Source of the DNA: Chrysomallon squamiferum
Lineage: Eukaryota > Mollusca > Gastropoda > Neomphalida > Peltospiridae
Assembly (NCBI GenBank): GCA_012295275.1
Contig: CM022666.1
Span: forward strand, 8,649,423 to 8,701,922
DNA length: 52,500 nt
Direction: 5' to 3'
This document shows, one piece after another, positions 44,097-52,500 of the stretch. The notes under the pieces are model-generated. The model made no database searches, was not told the origin of the DNA, and saw only the letters and a list, made by a program, of their open reading frames with translations. A program made the position numbers and the translations under genes. Within the stretch, counting starts at the first letter, position 1, and the number at the start of each line of letters is the position of its first letter.

Positions 44097-44365
44097 TTTT
44101 TTTTTTTTTTTTTATTTTTTTTATGTTTTTAAAGTTTACATCTAAATTTGTTATCTGTATTTAACGTCTGTTATTGTTTGACATCTTTTAAACATTTATA
44201 AGAAAGAAGATAAGCGAGTCCAAGCATTTCAGAGACATCTTCTGAACGTGTCGTTTCCTAAATCATTTCCACCGACGATCTGTCCATATGTTGTTTCTTT
44301 TTCATTTTCTTTTTTCTCTTCTTCAGTTTCCCCTGTTTATGTTTCTCCTACTCCCCTTCCTCCCC
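44097..44365. other. T-run and mixed DNA
   Basis: T17 at 44097-44113, then T-rich unique sequence; nothing is supported. Confidence 0.5.
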
Positions 44366-44427
44366 CCCCTCCTCCTCCTCCTCCTCCTCCTCCTCCTTCT
44401 TCTTCTTCTTCTTCTTCTTCTTCTTCT
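44366..44427. repeat. (CCT)n/(TCT)n
   Basis: CCT 44367-44396, then TCT to 44427; a polypyrimidine mirror-type tract prone to triplex formation. Confidence 0.96.
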
Positions 44428-44774
44428 TTTACTGTTTTGGTAAATAGTCAAGGTACTTACTTGCAGGTATGTGTCCTTATGTTTTAAAACTGTTATATGT
44501 ATCTGTAATGTCTGTTATATGTGTGCGCGTCTGTACGTGTGTAATAAACATTGTTCATATATATTATTTCATATTTTTGTATGTTTCAATATTTGTATTT
44601 TCCACTCGTATATGTACTAATATATATTTATAATATGTGTCTGTATTATGTACAATATTTTTATAATGTGTAAGTGTCTATGTAAGGATTTCATATCAGT
44701 GTGTATATGTGCACATGTATGTATATGTCGGTGATACATACAAGAGTGTGTGCGTGTGCGTGTGTGTGTCCATA

Positions 44775-44834
<60 letters not shown>
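44428..44834. repeat. TATG-rich DNA ending in (TC)(TA)n
   Basis: Decayed GTAT/TGTG units, then TC 44775-44787 and TA 44788-44834. Confidence 0.88.
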
Positions 44835-44837
<3 letters not shown>

Positions 44838-45155
44838 TGTGTGAACACATATATTTATATGTGTGTATGTCTGTATGTATCTGTGTGTGTGTATGTATAC
44901 AGTTATATACGTACATTGCCGTCTATTATATATTTATAACTGTAACTAAAACCACACACACACACACACACGCACACACACACACACACACACGTATACC
45001 ATTCCGGTACGTTACGTCTATGAGTGATTTTCGAGTTTGTGGTTAAAACACCAGCATGAGGAGACACGGATCAAAGGATCAGTTCTTGTATGTGCTTTGT
45101 TGCGTGTATGAATATTCATTTATAAAAAAAAAAAAAAAGATAAACTGCCACTTGA

Positions 45156-45194
<39 letters not shown>

Positions 45195-45195
45195 A
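44835..45195. repeat. GT, (CA)n, A-run and (AAAT)10
   Basis: (CA)n 44954-44992, A15 near 45124-45138, (AAAT)n 45155-45195, with short unique DNA between. Confidence 0.88.
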
Positions 45196-45289
45196 AACAA
45201 AAGATAAACGAGAAAACATTCTCACATTAAAATGCTAATAATCAGAAACGCATAGACGCAAATGCGCGTATGCACGCACGTACGCACAC

Positions 45290-45720
45290 ATATTTTGTGC
45301 ACGTGACTGCCCTCCGCCCCACCTCCTATAATCCATCCTGTTCGAACTTGCTTCTCAAAGACACATCCGTAAAACACGTGAAGCCGCAATCAAATATATT
45401 GCTATATTGACTTTAGCGCGTGCTACCTTTTCATGCGCGAATGTAGAACGCGAACTGACAGCGGTCACGTGCTGTGCACGTGCACCGACGTCGTTCGTGG
45501 GTGAAGGCGAGTTTTCAGAAGTATTAACGATGCGACAGATTTCTCGCCCTAAGTACATTTCTTGGAAGCAGACGTCATTGAAAATATTGCATTTCAAGAA
45601 ATCTATAAATACATCAATTAACTTTGGGTTGTAAAGTGTTTATATACGTGGATTAATGATCACATGCAGAAATGTACGCATGCTTGTATTAAATAATAAA
45701 CATATACATTCTTCAGAGGA
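45290..45720. promoter_or_regulatory. island with four CACGTG boxes and STAT site
   Basis: CACGTG at 45300-45305, 45375-45380, 45466-45471 and 45477-45482, the last two 11 bp apart. GACGTC-type words lie at about 45487 and 45572, and a STAT consensus TTCTTGGAA at 45559-45567. Both strands are open for 75-80 codons, with no domain recognised. Confidence 0.42.
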
Positions 45721-45855
45721 ATACACTAATTAGAACAGAAACGCACACGCACACGTACACACATAGGAACTTACATGGGTAGAAGATACAACATCGTGTT
45801 GAAGTGAATAAAATAGAAAATAACAAATCTGTCACGACTATACAGTCTTATAAGT

Positions 45856-45926
45856 TGTCGTCGTTGTTGTCGTTGTTGTTATTTACATTATCATCATCAC
45901 TGTCATCATCATCATCATCATTATTA

Positions 45927-45980
<54 letters not shown>
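45856..45980. repeat. compound (GTC/GTT)(ATC)(ATT)n
   Basis: Trinucleotide array, pure ATT at about 45930-45979. Confidence 0.95.
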
Positions 45981-45981
<1 letters not shown>

Positions 45982-46019
45982 AAGATATTTGAAGGTTCAC
46001 CAGATAATAAAGTCTAGCA

Positions 46020-46480
46020 TACATCCAACTTTTAATTTCCCCTAACCCTTTTGGTTCCTTGTGATCGTTCTGTTGTTATTGTAATTATTAATCTCCTTCA
46101 TTTTCCTCGTACAAACGCTCGGCTTAGTGCGATAGCTTCGTTTCTTTCGGATTATATTAAAACAAAAAACACGGTCGCGTGACGCAGCCATTATTAACGG
46201 ATGAAGCGTATCAAAGTAAGAATGTACAGTTGGCATTTCCGGTTAAGGAACCAGTCTAATCGCTTTTAACACTTCCGATCTTGAATCTGTCTTCGTCTGC
46301 CATTAATGTGCGTCCGCTCCTCGGATTCCCAGAGTCTTTTGTTATGGAAATTATTTAGGAAATTTGACGAAATTTTGTTTCATATTTGTGATAAATAATT
46401 CACGATTAAAACGGGGAGAGATAAGCGCTTATAGAAACAAAATCTTTGCCAGAATTTGAGTTTTGTTCAGAGGTTATAAC
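46020..46480. promoter_or_regulatory. unique island
   Basis: Non-repetitive, CpG-containing, with ATTAA/TAATC homeodomain-type cores (about 46190, 46256 and 46302). No gene. Confidence 0.33.
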
Positions 46481-46489
46481 TGTAGATAA

Positions 46490-46740
46490 GTTTAAAATAA
46501 ATAAATAAATAAATAACAATAGAAAAATAGAAATAAAAAATTTTTTTAAAAAGAACATAAAATAAAATAAAAATAAATGTAAATAAATAATTAAATAAAT
46601 GACGATGTGATCATGTTGATATCAAGTAAAAGAAAGAAAAAAGAAAAGAAAAGAAATAGAATAAATTAATATTAACTGAAGAGAAAATGTAAAAGAAAAT
46701 ATTTATAAAAATAAAATAATAATTGATATTTAAGTTAATG
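46490..46740. repeat. AAAT/AAAAT-rich tract
   Basis: Tetra- and pentanucleotide repeats. Confidence 0.85.
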
Positions 46741-47306
46741 AAATTTGGTTTGAAAGATGAGTCTTCACTCACATAACAAAGATATATATATAAATGTGCG
46801 TGTCTGTAAATATGTCAGTGGTATATGGCTATCACAGACAGGTCTGTTTTATGTGTACACAGATTTGATTCAGTGTCCTCTGGAGGGTGTATTTATGCAT
46901 GGTCTGTACGTTTACTTGTCTGTCTGTTTACTTGTCTGTCTGTTTACGTGTCTGTATGTTTGGCGTACAAGACAATGTTTTGCAGAGATTTTAGTGTAAA
47001 GCCATATTCCTACCATTCGATTTGTAGAAACGATTTAAAACATAAAGCGTCGATACTTGACTAACGCCGGGTTCTGACTGTGGGTGAAGAAATCGGTGAA
47101 CTGACGAGTGTGGCTGAGTCTGATCTCTGAAGGTTAAACCCAAACAAAAGTTCCATGTGTCAGAAGGCAGATAGAATAATACACATACATTCCTGACCAC
47201 ATAAAACTTGTGATGTGGATGTATACAGCTACACAGACTGAGGAATATGTAGAGATCTTATGTAAAAGGATCTCCCGTGTACAGTAGTGAGGCATCACCT
47301 GTACTT
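46741..47306. other. mixed unique DNA with 16-bp repeat
   Basis: GTTTACTTGTCTGTCT-type 16-bp units, about 3.5 copies at 46908-46966. The remainder is unique without a supported gene. Confidence 0.5.
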
Positions 47307-47314
47307 TTCTTCTT

Positions 47315-47345
<31 letters not shown>

Positions 47346-47349
47346 TTAC

Positions 47350-47448
<99 letters not shown>
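47307..47448. repeat. (TTC)12/(ATT)35
   Basis: TTC 47307-47344, ATT to 47448; among the longest pure trinucleotide arrays here. Confidence 0.98.
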
Positions 47449-47740
47449 CACCAGCACCACTAGTATTTTTACAATAACTGCAGCTACTACTACAGTTACT
47501 AATATTACAATAACTACAACAACAACGACAGTTTCTACTACAACAACTCCAGCTACAACTATTATTACTACTTCAAAACTACTTTACAATTATTACTACA
47601 GCAACTATAACTATTACACCCATCATAATCACTACTACCTTTACTACTGCTATTACTACCACTGCTGCTACAACGTACTAATACTAATACTACTTCCTAA
47701 CACTATCACTACTGCTACAACCACCACCAACATCAGCAAC
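47449..47740. repeat. decayed ACT/ACA/ATT trinucleotide field
   Basis: Trinucleotide-like sequence with drifted units. One plus-strand frame stays open from before the pure array to a TAA near 47798 and is threonine-rich at first. It has no ATG, and I read it as repeat decay that avoids stops. Confidence 0.7.
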
Positions 47741-48069
47741 GTCGGTGCTTTTGCACTTTCTCCTGCTAACTCAGAAAAAGAAAACGGCTACAGTTAATAC
47801 GACATAAAATTAATAAACTTTTATAAAAATAAAAAATAAAAATAAAAATGTCATTATATAGATTGACTTTATGATTATCAACAGGAAAATGTTTTATCGA
47901 AACTTTCTTTAGATAAAGGTCAGCCGGTTAAATTAATTTGTATGATTAAGATGTATTTTATTTTTTGAAAAAACCTAACAACATTATTTTCTGTAATATA
48001 CGTACTGATGAAAGAAAAATACGTTAATGATGATAACGTTTCTGTCCAAAAGCAAATCATTGAATACTG
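47741..48069. other. AT-rich, no gene
   Basis: Mixed unique sequence; nothing is supported. Confidence 0.5.
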
Positions 48070-48096
48070 GTGAGAGAGAGACTGACAGACAGACAG

Positions 48097-48170
<74 letters not shown>

Positions 48171-48262
48171 ATACAGATAGATGGACAGAGAGAAAGACAG
48201 ACCGACAGACAGACAGATAGAAAGACAGAGAGATAGATAGACTTACAGACAGATAGAAAGAT
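48070..48262. repeat. (GA)n with GACA/GATA flanks
   Basis: GACA 48084-48098, (AG)n 48100-48167, GACA/GATA units to 48262. Confidence 0.96.
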
Positions 48263-48289
48263 TAGATAGTGGGTGACAGTAACCTCATC

Positions 48290-48960
48290 AGTGTAAAAAG
48301 ACTATATCCACTATGTAATTATCTAAACCAAATTAACTGGCTTCATTATAATGCGAGGTTAAGACGCCTCTGTCTGCAAACGTGATCGCCTCGTACGATT
48401 CCGCGAAATGCACGCGTTCGGCAGTTTCCGTCGCGACGTTTTCGTAAATCCCCGAGTGCAGATATTTACAACTAATCAAATCGACTTTTAGAGAGTAGCA
48501 TACGAGGCCCAAACAGCATTCAATTTCGCTGATTGGACGAACCGTAATCTGCGCCCATCCACCATTAATATCGAAACCAAAGCACTTGAACTAAATTGAA
48601 GGTCGAGATCTAATGGGGAGCGACTAAATCGTCTGCAATATTAGATTTTTTTTTTCTCCTGCGCGCGCTGACGATTCCCGCCGTTTAACGATCGCGGCAG
48701 ACGCGCGCAGCAGACGTCGCGGTGACATCTCAATTTGCCAAAAACCGTTCCGTTGTCGTAAAATTCGGAAGAGGGTGACACAGAAGGGTCGAACTCTAGA
48801 CTGTAAAGAAATTAATTCTTGTATAACACTGTAGTGTTCACACTGTAATAAATTTAAGTAGAAATGAATTCGCGAGACGAAGAAGAAAAAAAAGAAAAAG
48901 AAGAAAAAGAGATTTCGGAGCGAATCATGAAATTTAGCGGAACAAAATTGTACTATTATA
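48290..48960. promoter_or_regulatory. CpG-rich unique island
   Basis: CTGATTGG inverted CCAAT box (48529-48536); CACTTGAA (48583-48590), an NK2-type homeodomain site; TTCCCGCC (48675-48682), an E2F-type site. A 9-bp inverted repeat CTGCGCGCG (48659-48667) / CGCGCGCAG (48702-48710) brackets the E2F site. No gene. Confidence 0.42.
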
Positions 48961-49300
48961 AGCAAAGAAGAATGAAAGAAGAGAATTAAAGAAAAGAAGA
49001 ATGAACTAAAAGAAAAAAGTAATGTAACAAAGAGGAAAAAGAAGATGGAAAGAATAAAAGAAACAGAAAATTAATAAAAGAACGAAAGAAGGAAAAAGTT
49101 ATATTGTCTACGTGCATTATGTCAACCAAGATGAATTCGTCCTTGTTATATTGCCGTCATACTACAATACACTATAAGTAGATATGCACGCGCATTTACA
49201 TACATAGAGTCTTTTACATATACAGACATATACAAGTATAATATAATTATGCATACATGCATTCATACATAAACATACATACTAATATATACGAAAACCG
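48961..49300. other. A/G-rich then CATA-containing DNA
   Basis: GAAA-rich to 49100, CATA units 49190-49285; no gene. Confidence 0.6.
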
Positions 49301-49790
49301 AAAAATAATATCAAATTCCTGCTGATTTCTAATTTGTTTTTCACGCGGGGGCATCCCATTGTACATTAATATTCTCATTAACAACACAGACAACACAGAA
49401 GGGGAGTGAGACAGGCGGACACACAGGGAGAAATGGAGATCGTATCGTCTGCTTTTATCAGCGGTGTTTTCGCCCGTAAACAGGACCGCTGAAACAAGGG
49501 CGGGTAATTAGAGAAAAACGCGCGCGACAATAGACCCGCCACGACATCGGAAGCAGCTTCAGTTCGTGGTATTACGATCTGCTCGTGAGCGGGGTTCGCC
49601 AAGGCTTGATAGAAAAATAAGGATTGGAAAACGAGGAGACGGCATTAAGACTAATGTATTCACATTGTTGTTGTTATTAGGCGCACAGATGTCGCGCGAC
49701 ACGCTGAAATCAAGATAACACTGAACAGCGAGCGCGAATCTGCCGTAATGGCGTAATAATGAAAACATGCAGAATGAACAAATACCGGGT
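49301..49790. promoter_or_regulatory. CpG-rich island with strong dyads
   Basis: TCAGCGGT (49458-49465) / ACCGCTGA (49485-49492) is an 8-bp perfect inverted repeat with a 19-nt loop. TGTCGCGCGACA (49690-49701) is a 12-bp perfect palindrome. The minus strand is open for 74 codons without an obvious gene. Confidence 0.4.
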
Positions 49791-49794
49791 GGAC

Positions 49795-49982
49795 GGGAAT
49801 ACGCGAATATGACGATGGTAATAACTTGATAATGATATGACGATTATGACTTGATAATATGATGATAACTTGATGATGTTTTGGTAATATTATGATGACT
49901 TCATAATATGATGATAATAATGCTGACAATGATGACTTGATAATTAAAATGTATATTTATTATTGTTGTTGTTGTTGTTATT
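49795..49982. repeat. degenerate TTGATAATATGATGA repeat
   Basis: About 150 bp of drifted TGATAA/TGATGA/ACTTGATAAT units, then TTG/TTA units. Confidence 0.75.
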
Positions 49983-50222
49983 TTATTATAGTTGCAATAT
50001 TATTACAGTTTTTCTTAACTTGGATAAACTGCATTGTCGTGAATATTTAAAATACATTTGTTACTACCATTGTCATCAACATCCTAAATATCAGTACAGG
50101 TGCGTAATACATTTCACTGAAACTGACAGACCGGAAAACCTTTTTATTTTATTTTTATTTTTTTTATTTTTATCCTTACTTATATTCGTACATGTGCATA
50201 CACATGTACACTTAGTTATCTA
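49983..50222. other. mixed AT-rich DNA
   Basis: No feature is supported. Confidence 0.5.
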
Positions 50223-50385
50223 CATATAGATTCACACACACACACACACACACGCACACAAATACACATACATATATACACACACACGTGTGTATGTACA
50301 TAAAAAACATACATATACAGATACATTCATGCATACATACATACTTGCATACATACATACATACATACATACATACATACATACA

Positions 50386-50413
<28 letters not shown>
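50223..50413. repeat. (CA)n and (ACAT)n
   Basis: CA from 50231, CATA pure at about 50331-50413. Confidence 0.97.
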
Positions 50414-50419
<6 letters not shown>

Positions 50420-50459
50420 CGTACAATAAATACATACGTACACATGTACAAACACATAG

Positions 50460-50890
50460 GCTCACGTAACTCAATACATAAGACTGGTTATAACCTGTCT
50501 TGGTTCACACAATGCGCTATAATATTTCCTCGTGAGAACAAACAGTCGACGAAGTGTACTATAGGCACGACGTCATCATCATATTACACCGCGTCCATTA
50601 TCTGAACCTGTTTTCATATTTACGTCATCCACCTCGTGCCCCCTGCTGCTCGGTAATTGCCTACATAACACGTGTACGTTGATGGTGTCGCTAGACAAGC
50701 TCTACGCTTTCTGTAATGTGCGTCTATTACATATTACGTGTCTGTCCAGAGTGCCGTTGTCACCCCCGTCGTCAGAGCTATGTGGTCGTCATCGTGAAAC
50801 TGTTGTTGCCAAAGCCGCTGGAAGGAAATGATATATTACGTGTTATCTGAGATGGGATAATATAGTGCCTGGGGAATTTTAAATATTGAC
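50460..50890. promoter_or_regulatory. unique island with CTCF-like site
   Basis: GGTTATAACC palindrome (50486-50495); CGACGTCA (about 50569); a strong CTCF-like motif on the minus strand (50636-50649); CACGTG (50669-50674). No gene. Confidence 0.42.
50636..50649 (-). promoter_or_regulatory. CTCF-like motif
   Basis: The minus strand reads GCAGCAGGGGGCAC, one base off the vertebrate core CCAGCAGGGGGCAC. It is the best match in the window. Confidence 0.5.
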
Positions 50891-50900
50891 GTGTGATATG

Positions 50901-51045
50901 TGTGTATGTGTGTGTGTGTGCGTTTAACATATGCATGAGAGAAACAGACTGATCAGTTGATAGATTAACAGAGATAGCGAGGCAGATAGAAAGATTGATA
51001 GAGACAGGAAGTGAAACAGAAGGAAAGATAAACAGATAAACATAA

Positions 51046-51097
<52 letters not shown>

Positions 51098-51160
51098 ATA
51101 AATCTTAACTAAATAATATTAAACAAAAAAGCAAAAACGTTTATCTAACTAAATAACTAA
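50901..51160. repeat. GT and GATA-like repeats, (GT)23
   Basis: GT at 50901-50921, GACA/GATA units 50940-51045, pure (GT)n 51049-51094. Confidence 0.9.
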
Positions 51161-51162
51161 CT

Positions 51163-51265
51163 AAACAAACAAACAAACAAACAAACAAACAAACAAACAA
51201 ACAAACAAACAAACAAACAAACAAACAAACAAACAAACAAACAAATAAATAATAATAATATAATA

Positions 51266-51314
<49 letters not shown>
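51163..51314. repeat. (CAAA)20, (AAT) and (ATT)n
   Basis: CAAA 51163-51245, AAT 51249-51265, ATT to 51314; the last two are self-complementary. Confidence 0.97.
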
Positions 51315-51315
<1 letters not shown>

Positions 51316-51359
51316 CATCATTATTATTATTTTACACATGCGAAAACATACAACTATTA

Positions 51360-51821
51360 TATATATTATGGAGACTAGATTCTACTTAAGTGCTCTGCAA
51401 AGCATTGTGGGTAGAGGAATCACTGGGATCATGTATCTTAGACATATATACAAATCTACTTCACACCACACAAACTTCTGTCGTTTTCAAGAAGTCATTT
51501 TTCACCTTTCATTGTAAAGGTCGCCATCTTTTACATTTCTTCAAATTCCCGATCTGAGGTAAAGGTCAAATTTGTTGTTCTTCTAATTTTCCTCTTCCAA
51601 GGTAAAGAACAGCTCTCGTTTCGTTTCGAAACCTTTGTTCAAAGTTAACTTGGTGCTCTCAAGAAAAATGGTGGAAAACACAGTTAAAATACAAAGTGTT
51701 ATTTTCTTCCTTCCGTTTGTTTAAGCTGCCACCTAAGACAAATAATTAGCAGGGATGTACGGACTGTTAGACAAACCTCTGCGTTCATCAGCGCCATCTG
51801 CCGGTGGTGGAGAGCTTGTTT
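51360..51821. promoter_or_regulatory. island with ZNF143-, YY1- and CTCF-like sites
   Basis: The minus strand CTACCCACAATGC (51402-51414) matches the ZNF143/Staf core. CGCCATCTT (51522-51530) is an inverted YY1 site. The minus strand CCGGCAGATGGCGCTG (51789-51804) matches the CTCF core. A short frame from ATG 51668 (MVENTVKIQSVIFFLPFV) is closed and unrecognised. Confidence 0.42.
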
Positions 51822-51957
51822 GATTTAAATACCTCGCCAATTAGCGAGCCGCGAAAGGGCAGCGGTTCTCAAGGTGTGATTCGTGTTGTGATTTAAATAC
51901 CTCGCCAATTAGCGAGCCGCGAAAGGGCAGCGGTTCTCAAGGTGTGATTCGTGTTGT
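51822..51957 (+). repeat. perfect 68-bp tandem duplication
   Basis: 51822-51889 and 51890-51957 are identical. Each unit has CTCGC-CAATTA-GCGAG (a 5-bp dyad around a homeodomain-type core) and CAGCGGTTCTCAA, which resembles hAT transposon termini. The (GA)n tract starts 9 bp later. Confidence 0.9.
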
Positions 51958-51962
51958 AAAGT

Positions 51963-52316
<354 letters not shown>

Positions 52317-52462
52317 ATGTTTCTTTTTCTGTCCATCCTTCCATTCGTTCGTCTGTCCGTCCGTCCATCTTTTTACTTCATTGTTGAATTCAACATCCTG
52401 ACGAGGTGTTCAAACAATCTGACCATGACAAACGTACCTGGTTCATCAATGAAAGTAATCAG
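52317..52462 (+). CDS. speculative 5' exon at window edge
   Basis: An open frame from ATG 52317 begins MFLFLSILPFVRLSV (hydrophobic, signal-peptide-like) and runs to a consensus donor-like ATCAG|GTGAGAG at 52463; unspliced it would stop at once (TGA 52464). An inner ATG at 52425 has a good ACCATG context. Part of the hydrophobic start comes from TCTG/TCCG repeats, which weakens the case. A 14-bp palindrome TGTTGAATTCAACA (52382-52395) lies inside. Continuation beyond the window would be needed. Confidence 0.13.
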
Positions 52463-52500
52463 GTGAGAGTAATAGAGGTTTTGTATGCAAACAAAGGTAA

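Noticed and set aside
45330-45360. GTTCGAA-type word as tRNA B box
   Set aside because: Does not match GGTTCGANNCC, and no cloverleaf stems can be drawn around it.

Overview
The window reads as AT-rich intergenic DNA from an animal nuclear genome. I find no protein-coding gene, rRNA or tRNA that I can call with confidence. Microsatellite load is extreme: long (AAT)n, (AG)n, (AC)n, (ACAT)n, (AAAT)n and (AAAAT)n arrays, often compound. With long poly-A/poly-T runs and isolated unique islands, the style is what I would expect from a mollusc, most likely a coleoid cephalopod (octopus or squid). That assignment is a guess from texture; no diagnostic gene supports it. Most long open frames are translations of simple repeats (poly-L, poly-I, poly-S, SLSL, YIHT runs). 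The few with normal composition lack a recognisable domain.

The layout alternates. Low-complexity DNA separates about twenty islands of 150 to 900 bp with higher GC, many CpGs and little repetition. The main ones lie near 10.5-12.0, 13.7-14.2, 15.7-16.8, 21.7-22.4, 23.0-23.5, 24.4-24.9, 28.0-28.5, 29.3-29.6, 31.9-32.3, 33.4-34.3, 37.0-37.9, 39.6-40.1, 40.5-40.9, 41.3-41.9, 43.0-43.3, 45.3-45.7, 46.0-46.5, 48.3-48.9, 49.3-49.8, 50.5-50.9 and 51.4-51.96 kb. They carry perfect dyads and textbook animal transcription-factor sites: TGACGTCA, CACGTG, CCAAT, ATTTGCAT, SCTTTGATC, a paired-class P3 site, a DR0 nuclear-receptor element, RFX X-boxes, STAT, ETS, YY1, a ZNF143-like site, TCTCGCGAGA and CTCF-like sites. 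The simplest reading is a gene desert carrying candidate cis-regulatory elements, as found around developmental regulators, with one or two possible promoters (41.6 kb and the right end).

The most interesting observations are: (1) five CTCF-like motifs in convergent order, two plus-strand at 33.7 and 37.3 kb facing three minus-strand at 41.5, 50.6 and 51.8 kb, the last beside YY1-like and ZNF143-like sites; (2) six perfect CRE palindromes and at least fifteen CACGTG cores, all far above chance for this base composition; (3) repeated unknown words shared between islands (GCTCGGCAAT three times, a 19-mer twice, a 14-mer at both edges of the 37-kb island); (4) a perfect 68-bp tandem duplication at 51.8-51.96 kb holding a homeodomain-type dyad and a hAT-terminus-like string; (5) several unusually good palindromes. 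Weak candidate exons are listed at low confidence. No CRISPR array, bacterial operon or intact transposon is visible.
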